Below, one piece after another: positions 9,161 to 15,672 of a stretch of DNA of 64,000 bases. Source of the stretch: an uncultured Paenibacillaceae bacterium (lineage in GTDB: Bacteria; Bacillota; Bacilli; Paenibacillales; K13); assembly GCA_913056365.1 (NCBI GenBank), contig CAJXLT010000006.1:88186-152185 (forward strand), read 5' to 3'. Each line of letters starts with the position of its first letter. Positions within the stretch are counted from its first letter, which is position 1. The position numbers were made by a program, and so were the translations under genes. Under the pieces are notes generated by a model that was not told the origin of the DNA, ran no database searches, and saw only the letters and a program-made list of their open reading frames with translations.

Positions 9161-9682
9161 TTAGTGCGTAGGTGCTTTGATCGCTGGTTTTTTGGTAAAG
9201 AGCTTGGTACGCTTCGTCAGGTTTCTCAAGTAAGGAAGAACATAATAGTCGGCGCCGAACTTGCCGGCGTTGGCAGCTGCAACTAGGATGAACAAGGTTA
9301 GAAGCAGCATTTGCGCATTCGTGCTGACCGTGCCCGAGAACAGGAAGGCGAAGTTCATGATGACGCCCATCAAGGCGGCGACAGTGGTGAAGCAGCCTAG
9401 TATCAATCCGAGACCGACGAAGAATTCACCGTAGGCGACCAGGAAGTTGAACAGCCCGGCATTCGGGAGCGCGAAGCCTTCTAGGAAGGCTGCCCACCAG
9501 CCTTGTACAGCGGGATGATCGCCAGTCGCCTTGGCAATGGCGCCGTTCAGGAAGCCGGTCGTATCGAAGCCCCCCGTCATCTTGCCCCAGCCTGCAGTCA
9601 GCCATTCGAAGCCGATATATAAGCGAAGCAGGGCAAGCATTGCAGCAGCAACGACATTTTCTCTTAGCCATTTGACAAACAT
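9161..9682 (-). CDS. DoxX-family membrane protein
   Basis: The 173-residue protein has four hydrophobic segments and DoxX hallmarks: LRLYIGFEWLTAGWGKM near the N-terminus, GEFFVGLGLILGCFTTVAA, and NFAFLFSGTVSTN. A basic C-terminal tail is rich in Lys and Thr. Related DoxX/DoxD proteins are linked to quinone redox chemistry, including the thiosulfate:quinone oxidoreductase subunit DoxD, but most bacterial members are uncharacterised. The ATG start at 9682 is preceded on the minus strand by AAAAAGGAGAGG. A palindromic FNR-type box lies about 110 bp upstream, suggesting oxygen or redox control. Confidence 0.88.
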   Translation of the reverse strand: MFVKWLRENVVAAAMLALLRLYIGFEWLTAGWGKMTGGFDTTGFLNGAIAKATGDHPAVQGWWAAFLEGFALPNAGLFNFLVAYGEFFVGLGLILGCFTTVAALMGVIMNFAFLFSGTVSTNAQMLLLTLFILVAAANAGKFGADYYVLPYLRNLTKRTKLFTKKPAIKAPTH

Positions 9683-9763
9683 TCAGATCCTCTCCTTTTT
9701 GTGAAATCAAGTTGTGTAGGAATGCTGGTTCAGTGTGTTAGGTGCAACCTGTTGTCTATGTCT

Positions 9764-9771
9764 ATACTATA
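9764..9771 (-). promoter_or_regulatory. Candidate -10 region for doxX
   Basis: On the minus strand TATAGT (9771-9766), overlapping TAGTAT, is a candidate -10 element. A start site near 9759 would put the FNR-type palindrome centre (9800.5) at about -41.5, the class II activation position. There is no good -35 hexamer, which fits an activator-dependent promoter. Confidence 0.45.
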
Positions 9772-9792
9772 AATCATATTTCGCATGATATA

Positions 9793-9808
9793 TGTGAAAT
9801 AAATCACA
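9793..9808. promoter_or_regulatory. FNR/CRP-type palindrome TGTGA-N6-TCACA
   Basis: TGTGAAATAAATCACA is a perfect match to the TGTGA-N6-TCACA box bound by Bacillus Fnr and other CRP/FNR proteins. It lies between doxX (minus) and the yerB-like gene (plus). A Rex-type site is an alternative, but its TTCACAA half is not exact here. Confidence 0.6.
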
Positions 9809-9928
9809 AACTTGAAAACATTCTATGTCAAACTTGTGACAGCCTTCTTCCCGGAACTAAATCTAGCGGCTGCCGTGTATAATATGGTTTAATAGAATTA
9901 ACATATGGAGAAAGGCGTAGGTGAAGGA

Positions 9929-11032
9929 ATGAAGGGGAAATGGAGACTAGCGCTGCTGCTTGGCATCGTCATAACGCTGCTGCTGGCAGGGTGCGGCAAT
10001 GGAAAACAACAAGTGCAAGAACCGGTGGTGGAAGAACCTCCTGTTGCGCAACCTGTCGTAGAGCCGGAGGAACCGGAAGAGCCGATCGTATATCCGTTTG
10101 CGTTTCCTCTGACTGGTGTAGGGACAGAAGAAGAGCATCCAGTGCGGCCCGTTATGGTTATGGTGGAAAATCAGGCGCAAGCGCGGCCCCAATCGGGATT
10201 ACATAGAGCAGATCAAGTGTATGAGGTGCTGGCAGAGGGCGAGATTACACGATTCTTGGCCGTCTATCAGAGTGAGTCACCAGATATTATCGGTCCGGTG
10301 CGAAGCATCCGGCCTTACTTCGTAGAACTGGGCGCGGGCCTTGATGCCTTGATCGTGCATGCAGGCTGGAGCCAGGAAGCGATGAATATTATTGCTGAGC
10401 GGAGATTGGCGCATTTCGATCAGGTGTATGGGGATCATGCCTATTATTGGCGAAGCGATGAGCGGAGAGCGCCGCATAATCTGTATACGAGCATCGAGAT
10501 GATTCGAGAGGGTGCAGAGGACAAGGGTTATCGCGCGGATTGGAACGATCCGGCTTTCACCTTCATGGATACGGTGGAGGCAGCTACGACGGATGCAAGT
10601 AGTGATGCTGTAGACATTGCGATCCCGTATATCGCCGGGTACCATGTGTCCTATCATTGGAACGAGGAGCTCGGTCAGTACGAGCGCTACATGCTAGGCG
10701 AGCCGCACAAGGACAAGGAGACAGAAGCACAGCTTGTTGCGGACAATATTCTGATTGTAGAGGCCGCTCACCGTATTGTAGACGATGTGGGACGGCGAAA
10801 TGTTGACGTGTTCGGTCCGGGCAACGGGCATTTGGTGCAAAAGGGCGAGATCCGCGAAATTACGTGGGAGAACAGCGGCGGCATTATCCGCGCTTATATC
10901 GATAATGAGGAAGTGCCGCTGCTGCCGGGCAAGACCTGGGTGCAGATCGTGCCGATCGGCACGGAAATCGAAGTGCAAGGCGAAGGCTTCGATGCGAGTG
11001 GGGATGTGAACGAGGACGGGGGAGTGGAGTAA
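9929..11032 (+). CDS. DUF3048 (YerB-like) lipoprotein
   Basis: The protein starts with a lipoprotein signal peptide (basic MKGKWR, hydrophobic stretch, lipobox LLAGC at about residues 18-22). An acidic Pro/Glu/Val-rich linker follows, then the DUF3048 N-terminal domain with RPVMVMVENQAQARPQSGL, ADQVYEVLAEGEITRFLA and IGPVRSIRPYF, then the C-terminal DUF3048 domain. It should be anchored outside the membrane. The function is unknown. In B. subtilis yerB lies near purD and yerC, so the position agrees with the family. I prefer ATG 9929 with AGGTGAAGGA just ahead; an in-frame ATG at 9905 would add eight residues. Confidence 0.88.
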   Translation: MKGKWRLALLLGIVITLLLAGCGNGKQQVQEPVVEEPPVAQPVVEPEEPEEPIVYPFAFPLTGVGTEEEHPVRPVMVMVENQAQARPQSGLHRADQVYEVLAEGEITRFLAVYQSESPDIIGPVRSIRPYFVELGAGLDALIVHAGWSQEAMNIIAERRLAHFDQVYGDHAYYWRSDERRAPHNLYTSIEMIREGAEDKGYRADWNDPAFTFMDTVEAATTDASSDAVDIAIPYIAGYHVSYHWNEELGQYERYMLGEPHKDKETEAQLVADNILIVEAAHRIVDDVGRRNVDVFGPGNGHLVQKGEIREITWENSGGIIRAYIDNEEVPLLPGKTWVQIVPIGTEIEVQGEGFDASGDVNEDGGVE

Positions 11033-11101
11033 TCCGGGCTGTGCGAGCCTGGAGTGTGTCCCTGCGTGCGATGCTGCAGTGATATGCTACTGATGCTACT
11101 G

Positions 11102-11285
11102 TAACGGAAGTGACAGACGCTAAGAGGCTGATTTTGCAGTGTTTGCAATTCTAACGGAACTCACAGGTTCTTATTTGTGTGAAATCAAGGTATCTAGCTT
11201 CGATTTTGCGTAATAAGGTACTCTGGTTTCCGTTAGAATTAGAAAGTTGCTGATTTAGGACTCTAAGGAGCGCTGATTTCCGTTA
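11102..11285. repeat. Symmetric 184-bp intergenic element, copy A
   Basis: The element has four boxes in mirror arrangement: TAACGGAA at 11102 and 11152, TTCCGTTA at 11228 and 11278. The inner arms extend to a perfect 13-bp inverted repeat, AATTCTAACGGAA (11147-11159) and TTCCGTTAGAATT (11228-11240). Box spacing is 50, 76 and 50 bp. A second copy with the same geometry is at 12377-12561; the two share TTTGCAATT before the inner left box and TCTAAGG before the outer right box. Confidence 0.8.
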
Positions 11286-11294
11286 CTGAACAAG

Positions 11295-11323
11295 TTGCGA
11301 GGTTATGAAAATCATGGTAGAAT
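11295..11323 (+). promoter_or_regulatory. Sigma-A-type promoter upstream of the winged-helix gene
   Basis: TTGCGA (11295-11300), a 17-bp spacer, and TAGAAT (11318-11323). A transcript starting near 11330 would carry a leader of about 110 nt that includes a terminator-like hairpin before the ATG at 11442. Confidence 0.6.
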
Positions 11324-11351
11324 AAAATAAAAATTTCGGTGTGAAGCACAT

Positions 11352-11408
11352 GCCGCTTTGATACGTAATGCTCATTTGGAGGCCATTACGCATTAAAGCG
11401 GCTTTTTG
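11352..11408 (+). terminator. Terminator-like hairpin in the leader of the winged-helix gene
   Basis: GCCGCTTT (11352-11359) pairs with AAAGCGGC (11395-11402), and an inner CGTAATG (11364-11370) pairs with CATTACG (11384-11390). A TTTTT run follows. It lies after the nearest promoter and 34 bp before the next start codon, so it could attenuate that gene as well as end earlier transcripts. Confidence 0.7.
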
Positions 11409-11441
11409 TTTGCTTGTGACTGGACAGATGAGGTGAGACGA

Positions 11442-12119
11442 ATGAGTTTGTTCGACAGCACATATGAGAAGTGGCTCTCCGATCAGGTGGAAGGGGAGAC
11501 CAATCGTAGAAGAAGGGAGTTGCTGCATCAAGGGCTGGGACACGGTACTGTCGCATTTTTGCGTGCAATCTGGTTTCCGGTCTTCGGCAATCTGGATCAT
11601 TTGTACCCGGAATATGAAGTGAGAGATTTCAACAATGGCTATCGTTATTTGGATCTGGCCTATATGCCGGGCTCCGCGAAGGGTTGCATCGAAATTCACG
11701 GCTTTCGCTCACATGCGAGAAATATCGAGGCGAGTCGATTCAAGGACTTGTGCATGAAGCAAGCTTTGCTCGTTCTGGATGATTGGCTGTTCCTGCCCGT
11801 CGCCTATTTATCCATTCGAGATGACCCCGGTGTGTGCAAGCAGTTGGTCTTGTCTTTTGCAGGGAAGCTGCTTTCAACAGATGCACCTGCCAAGTTGAGT
11901 TGGGCGGAAGCGGAGACGATCCGATTCGCCCGAAGAATCATGCGTCCATTCGACTCTTGCGAGCTGGCTACGCACTTGCGGAGAACCGAACGTCATACTC
12001 GCAGCATATTGCTAGAATTAATCAGAAAAAAACATCTGGTCGTAGCGAGCGGAAAACAGCGATACCGTACCTTCCAATTGGCAGGTGTCGAGCAGCCTCG
12101 CCAACTATCTGACCAGTGA
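11442..12119 (+). CDS. Unrecognised protein with nuclease-like core and C-terminal winged helix
   Basis: I do not recognise a named family. The 225-residue protein has a central segment RYLDLAYMPGSAKGCIEIHG followed by a helix rich in Arg/Lys and DDWLFLPVAYLSIRDDP. The D...E-x-H layout followed by a helix recalls the PD-(D/E)XK/DUF559 endonuclease-like fold, but this is inference. The last 80 residues (FDSCELATHLRRTERHTRSILLELIRKKHL, in part) look like a winged helix. It may be a DNA-binding regulator or nuclease-derived protein. The ATG at 11442 follows AGGTGA; a TTG-type extension to 11406 overlaps the terminator hairpin. The gene lies between two copies of the 185-bp element. Confidence 0.7.
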   Translation: MSLFDSTYEKWLSDQVEGETNRRRRELLHQGLGHGTVAFLRAIWFPVFGNLDHLYPEYEVRDFNNGYRYLDLAYMPGSAKGCIEIHGFRSHARNIEASRFKDLCMKQALLVLDDWLFLPVAYLSIRDDPGVCKQLVLSFAGKLLSTDAPAKLSWAEAETIRFARRIMRPFDSCELATHLRRTERHTRSILLELIRKKHLVVASGKQRYRTFQLAGVEQPRQLSDQ

Positions 12120-12267
12120 GCATTGTTTATGTGGGAGGACTGTAGGTGTCTGTTACTTTGTGGCAGAATAAATTGCCATAGTTTAAGAGTTAGGTCATCA
12201 CGTTGCCGTGTTCTTTCACATGTTAAGGTACTCACGTCGGGCAGGCATGCGGACATTAGCAACACCA

Positions 12268-12370
12268 ACTTGCGTATCATGCCCTTGCGGACCGATGCTT
12301 TGCAGCACCACTTGCGTATCATGCCTTTGCGGACCCGATGCCTATCAGCACGACTTGCGCATCATGCTTC
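12268..12370 (+). repeat. Tandem 42-43-bp repeat, about 2.5 units
   Basis: Units 12268-12309 and 12310-12352 both begin ACTTGCGTATCATGCC and contain TTGCGGACC and CAGCAC. A partial third unit, ACTTGCGCATCATGCTT, starts at 12353. A degenerate half unit (ATGCGGACATTAGCAACACC) precedes them. Confidence 0.75.
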
Positions 12371-12376
12371 CCAATC

Positions 12377-12561
12377 TAACGGAAGCCAGTGACATCTATT
12401 CCGTTGAATTAGGCTAGTTTGCAATTGTAACGGAAATGAGAGGTGCTTAATGATGTACATGCGGTGTATATCACTGTAATCTGATCGATTAAGGCACTCC
12501 TGCTTCCGTTAGATTTCGAGAATCGTCGATTGAGGTCTCTAAGGTGCGCTCATTTCCGTTA
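12377..12561. repeat. Symmetric 185-bp intergenic element, copy B
   Basis: TAACGGAA boxes at 12377 and 12428 and TTCCGTTA boxes at 12504 and 12554 give spacings of 51, 76 and 50 bp, almost identical to copy A. Shared blocks include TTTGCAATTGTAACGGAA (12418-12435, one base different from copy A) and TCTAAGG before the last box. Sequence between boxes is diverged, so geometry is better conserved than sequence. Confidence 0.8.
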
Positions 12562-12711
12562 CGCGGTTCGGTCATGCGAACGCAGCTCACTACCGTTTAC
12601 GCGGTACGGGTCATGCGAATGCAGTTCACTTCAGATACGCGGTCGGTCATGCGAACGCAGCTCACTACCGTTTGTACGGTTCGGTCATGCGAATGCCGCC
12701 CACTTCCGTTA
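12561..12711 (+). repeat. Four tandem 38-bp units
   Basis: Units start at 12561, 12599, 12637 and 12676. Each contains GTCATGCGAA(C/T)GC and a CAC(T)...CCGTT-like end. There are no unique spacers between them. The last unit ends in TTCCGTTA, the same box as the 185-bp element, so both repeats may be related. Confidence 0.75.
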
Positions 12712-12798
12712 CAAGTGGACGGCATGCATAGTGTCCCGCGATTGTACGCTGAGGGCTGCGATGAGCTGAGCCATGCGCTGCTATCGCGGGACTTCGTC

Positions 12799-13311
12799 TT
12801 AGCGGCGGGCGCTCTTCGTTCTACGTCTCCGGCTGCTGGAACTGCGGCGGCGTCTGCGTCTGCGGCGTCTCGGGCGATCGAAGTCATAGTCGTCATTCTT
12901 GTCATTCGTACCTGCTTTGGGGAGGAAGGAGCCTGCGAGCAGCTTGAGCATCGGTCCCATCTGTTGCATAGTTTGCATCATCTTATTGAGCTTCGTGACT
13001 GTGCTCATAATGCCGTCGATGCCGCCTAGTCGGTCAATCATCTGCTTCATCTCACCGAGATTGAAGTTGCCTAGACCGCCACCAGAGCTGCCAGAGCTGC
13101 CGGAACCGCCGCCTAGACCGCCGAAGCCCCCGCCAGCTGGCGGCTGTCCGCCGAAGCCTCCGCCTCCTGGGATTTGACTGGTGTTTTGCGGGGGCAAGTA
13201 GGTTTGCTGTGAATAAGGAGGTTCTTGCGGGCCGAACAGCGCCTTCGTCTTGGCTTTGCCTGAAGGGTCAACATACTTGGGCAGTTGTCGGTTTGCGTAA
13301 TATTTGCTCAT
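12799..13311 (-). CDS. Low-complexity Gly-rich protein with Arg/Ser-rich tail
   Basis: The 170-residue protein has a polar N-terminus (MSKYYANRQLPKYVDPSGKA), a Gly-rich central part (about residues 49-81), a helical Met-rich stretch (STVTKLNKMMQTMQQMGPML, about 103-122), and a strongly basic tail with a run of about nine Arg, four Ser, then Arg/Lys. There is no signal peptide. The layout recalls YqfQ/VrrA-type and other small sporulation-associated low-complexity proteins, but I cannot assign a function. The basic tail could bind DNA or polyanions. ATG at 13311 follows AAAGGA by nine bases. Confidence 0.7.
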   Translation of the reverse strand: MSKYYANRQLPKYVDPSGKAKTKALFGPQEPPYSQQTYLPPQNTSQIPGGGGFGGQPPAGGGFGGLGGGSGSSGSSGGGLGNFNLGEMKQMIDRLGGIDGIMSTVTKLNKMMQTMQQMGPMLKLLAGSFLPKAGTNDKNDDYDFDRPRRRRRRRRRSSSSRRRRTKSARR

Positions 13312-13453
13312 AGGTCACTATCCTTTGTTTTTTACTACACTCTATGTATTCGTCTACGGGCGGGTATGGACGTTTGTCACGAGTTGGGGGGTAAATCGGG
13401 CGGGAGCACATTTTTCTATCGTTTAGCCCTGTACAGCGGGAACTTTTTAACGT

Positions 13454-13482
13454 TTGAAGCTTTTAGTCAAATAAAGTATGAT
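13454..13482 (+). promoter_or_regulatory. Sigma-A-type promoter of yerC
   Basis: TTGAAG (13454-13459), 17-bp spacer, TATGAT (13477-13482). It lies about 40 bp before the yerC start and probably drives the run yerC-cbiX-dgkB-rlmCD. Confidence 0.65.
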
Positions 13483-13523
13483 AGTAGGAAGGAATCTTGA
13501 ACACTGAGCAGGAAAGTCGGGGG

Positions 13524-13823
13524 ATGAACAACATGCAGCTTAAGAAATTGAACGACAAAACCGTGGACCAGCTATTTGAAGCGATATTGACACTGAAGGA
13601 CGTGGAAGAGGCATACGTATTCTTCGACGACCTATGTACTGTCAACGAAATTCAGTCACTGGCTCAGCGCTTGGAAGTAGCCCGCATGCTGCGCAAAGGT
13701 AATACGTACAATCAGATTGAAGCCGAGACGGGCGCGAGCACAGCGACGATATCCAGAGTGAAGCGCTGCTTGAATTACGGCAATGACGGATATACACTTG
13801 CACTAGAACGATTGAATCGATAA
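13524..13823 (+). CDS. yerC: YerC/YecD family TrpR-related protein
   Basis: This small protein of about 99 residues is a TrpR-like DNA-binding protein. The typical family stretch is clear: VDQLFEAILTLKDVEEAYVFFDDLCT, EIQSLAQRLEVARML, GASTATISRVKRCLNYG (helix-turn-helix). In B. subtilis YerC is a putative repressor of histidine and other genes. The start is either ATG 13524 (behind AGGAAAG) or ATG 13533 (nine bases after GGGGG), the latter fitting the usual N-terminus MQLKKL; the frame opens at 13497. Its stop overlaps an in-frame ATG of the next gene. Confidence 0.92.
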   Translation: MNNMQLKKLNDKTVDQLFEAILTLKDVEEAYVFFDDLCTVNEIQSLAQRLEVARMLRKGNTYNQIEAETGASTATISRVKRCLNYGNDGYTLALERLNR

Positions 13824-13852
13824 TGGATCGAAGTCATGCGGGAGGGATGAGG

Positions 13853-14629
13853 ATGGGCAAGACAGGAATTCTCGTCATCAGTCACGGCTCCCGCGATCCT
13901 CGGTGGGTTGCTATGGTGGATGACGCTGTGGAGCAGGCGGTCCTTCCGGAAGGGGCGTTGATCGTATCTGTCTTCTTGGAAATCGTCGAAGGGCGGCTCA
14001 TTCAGGATGGCATCAATTGGCTAGAGGCGCAGGGAGTTCGGGAAATTGTGACGCTTCCGCTGTTCATGTCCTCCGGCAGTACGCATGTGGATGAAATAGC
14101 TTACGCGCTCGGCGTTCAGGAGAAGGCGCGCACAGATACCGATCTGGAGCCGTTCCGAGTGAATGTGCCGATGCGCATGCTGCCGCCGATGGATGACGAA
14201 CCTGAAGTGGTAGAGATGCTGTGGGATCGGATTCACTCGTTATCTGTCCAACCGGCCCGCGAACTGTTGGTGCTAGTCGGGCACGGCAGCAGAGAGCCGG
14301 GCTTTTATTCTGCATACAGAACAGGTCTGACACGACTTGCACAAGCGCTTGAAGCACGCGGCGGCTTCGCGCGAAGCGGGATCGCGTTGCTCCTGCCGGA
14401 TCAGCTTGGCTGCAAGCTCCGTGCATGGCAGCGCAAGTACCCGGAGCTGCGGCCTGTTGTTGCACCAGTATTTCTTAGTGAAGGATACTTCACGAATCAT
14501 GTCATTCCAGAGCGAACGAAGGGATACACTGTACTATATAATGGCAAGGCGCTGCTGCCTCATCCGAAAGCCAGCCGCTGGATGGAGAGACGCATAGCAG
14601 ATGCCTTGAACGAAGGAAGCGATGCCTAA
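13853..14629 (+). CDS. Sirohydrochlorin chelatase family protein (CbiX/SirB-like)
   Basis: The 258-residue protein is built of two chelatase-like halves. The first has GILVISHGSRDPRW and LPLFMSSGSTHVDEI, the second LVLVGHGSREPGFYSAYR and PVFLSEGYFTNHVIP. The histidines in SHGSR and in STHVDEI are typical metal-site residues of class II chelatases that insert Fe2+ or Co2+ into sirohydrochlorin. The start is ATG 13853, six bases after GGGAGGG; an in-frame ATG at 13823 overlaps yerC's stop. No other siroheme or cobalamin genes are in the window, so its metal and true substrate are open. Confidence 0.87.
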   Translation: MGKTGILVISHGSRDPRWVAMVDDAVEQAVLPEGALIVSVFLEIVEGRLIQDGINWLEAQGVREIVTLPLFMSSGSTHVDEIAYALGVQEKARTDTDLEPFRVNVPMRMLPPMDDEPEVVEMLWDRIHSLSVQPARELLVLVGHGSREPGFYSAYRTGLTRLAQALEARGGFARSGIALLLPDQLGCKLRAWQRKYPELRPVVAPVFLSEGYFTNHVIPERTKGYTVLYNGKALLPHPKASRWMERRIADALNEGSDA

Positions 14630-15672
14630 TGAGCAACGGTCATGAACGGAAGGGTGAGGAGCTACTGGTGCGAATCGGCAGTCATACATCGAGGCAGAAG
14701 CCGAAGAAGCGAGCAAGGTTAATCTACAATCCGACCTCAGGACGGGAAGAGATGAAGCGGCGCTTGTCCGACATCTTGGTACGTCTGGAGCAAGGCGGGT
14801 TGGAAACATCTTGCCATGCTACTATCGGAGCTGGCGATGCAACGTTGGCTGCGGCGGAAGCAGTTGACCGCGGCTTCGATCTGATCATTGCGGCAGGCGG
14901 AGACGGCACGCTGAATGAAGTGATTACCGGCATGGCCGTGAAGGAGAAGCGCCCGCCGCTCGGTATTCTGCCGCTCGGCACGACGAATGATTTCGCTCGA
15001 GCGATGGGCATTCCGCGGCAGTGGGATCAAGCATGCGACATCATCGTGCAGCAGCAGACTCGGCCGGTCGATATCGGTCGGATGAACGACCGCTTCTTCA
15101 TTAATATTGCCGGCGGCGGATCGATGACTGAGCTTACTTACGAAGTGCCGAGCAAGCTGAAGACGATGCTCGGACAGCTCGCTTACTATATGAAGGGTGT
15201 CGAGAAGTTGCCGCGCTTCCGCCCGATCCATCTGACTATTCGTACCGATGAACGGGAGATGGAAGGGGAATTCATGCTGTTTCTCATTGCCAACTCTAAC
15301 TCGATCGGCGGCTTCGAGAAGCTGGCACCGCAAGCACGGATGGATGACGGCTTGTTCGACGTGCTGCTCCTGAAGCGCTGTAATCTGGCGGACTTCGTTC
15401 GAGTTACGACCGCAGCCTTGCGCGGAGAGCATACTGCGGATTCTCATGTCGTCTACTTCCAGACACGGCATATTGAAGTGATGTCAGACGATTATACCCA
15501 ATTAAACCTAGACGGTGAGTATGGCGGTACATTGCCATGCCGCTGCACAATATTGCCCTCACATTTGCAGGTCATTCATGATGCAGAAGGGATCTATTGC
15601 GGGAAATTGAAAAATGGAGCGAAACCAATTGATGAGGAAACAGAAGGCAGCACGAACACAATCGAAGAATAG
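14629..15672 (+). CDS. dgkB: Diacylglycerol kinase family lipid kinase (DgkB-like)
   Basis: The protein belongs to the DGK catalytic/YegS/LCB5 family. It has LIYNPTSGREEMKR near residue 30, the nucleotide-binding GGDGTLNEVI, GILPLGTTNDFARAMGIP, and MDDGLFDVLLLK in the C-terminal domain. In Bacillus DgkB phosphorylates diacylglycerol from lipoteichoic acid turnover, returning it to phospholipid synthesis on the cytoplasmic face. The N-terminus carries about 27 extra polar residues. Its ATG shares a base with the upstream TAA (TAATG), and AAGGAAG lies ahead. In B. subtilis dgkB also precedes the rRNA methyltransferase gene, as here. Confidence 0.93.
   Translation: MSNGHERKGEELLVRIGSHTSRQKPKKRARLIYNPTSGREEMKRRLSDILVRLEQGGLETSCHATIGAGDATLAAAEAVDRGFDLIIAAGGDGTLNEVITGMAVKEKRPPLGILPLGTTNDFARAMGIPRQWDQACDIIVQQQTRPVDIGRMNDRFFINIAGGGSMTELTYEVPSKLKTMLGQLAYYMKGVEKLPRFRPIHLTIRTDEREMEGEFMLFLIANSNSIGGFEKLAPQARMDDGLFDVLLLKRCNLADFVRVTTAALRGEHTADSHVVYFQTRHIEVMSDDYTQLNLDGEYGGTLPCRCTILPSHLQVIHDAEGIYCGKLKNGAKPIDEETEGSTNTIEE

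Larger units (their letters stand above)
11033..11441. other. Gap with a 185-bp palindromic element, a promoter and a terminator-like leader
   Basis: This 409-bp gap contains structured repeat copy A (11102-11285), a good sigma-A promoter (11295-11323) and a hairpin plus T run (11352-11408) before the next gene. No coding sequence is supported. Confidence 0.7.
12120..12798. other. Repeat-filled gap of about 680 bp
   Basis: The gap holds about 2.5 tandem units of 42-43 bp (12268-12370), copy B of the 185-bp element (12377-12561), and four tandem 38-bp units (12561-12711). Open frames through it are made of the repeats and are not supported as genes. Confidence 0.7.

Noticed and set aside
9083..9286. 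Small open frame after the aminotransferase gene
   Set aside because: It starts inside the bidirectional terminator and overlaps the doxX 3' end; no family resemblance.
9793..9808. Rex-type redox box
   Set aside because: The palindrome reads TGTGA-N6-TCACA; the TTGTGAA/TTCACAA arms of Rex are only partly matched, so FNR/CRP type is preferred.
12561..12711. CRISPR-like array
   Set aside because: The 38-bp units are directly adjacent without unique spacers, and no cas genes are near.
12544..13029. 161-codon open frame over the 38-bp repeats
   Set aside because: Its N-terminal half is the tandem repeat read as protein, and its C-terminal half lies antisense to the Gly/Arg-rich gene.
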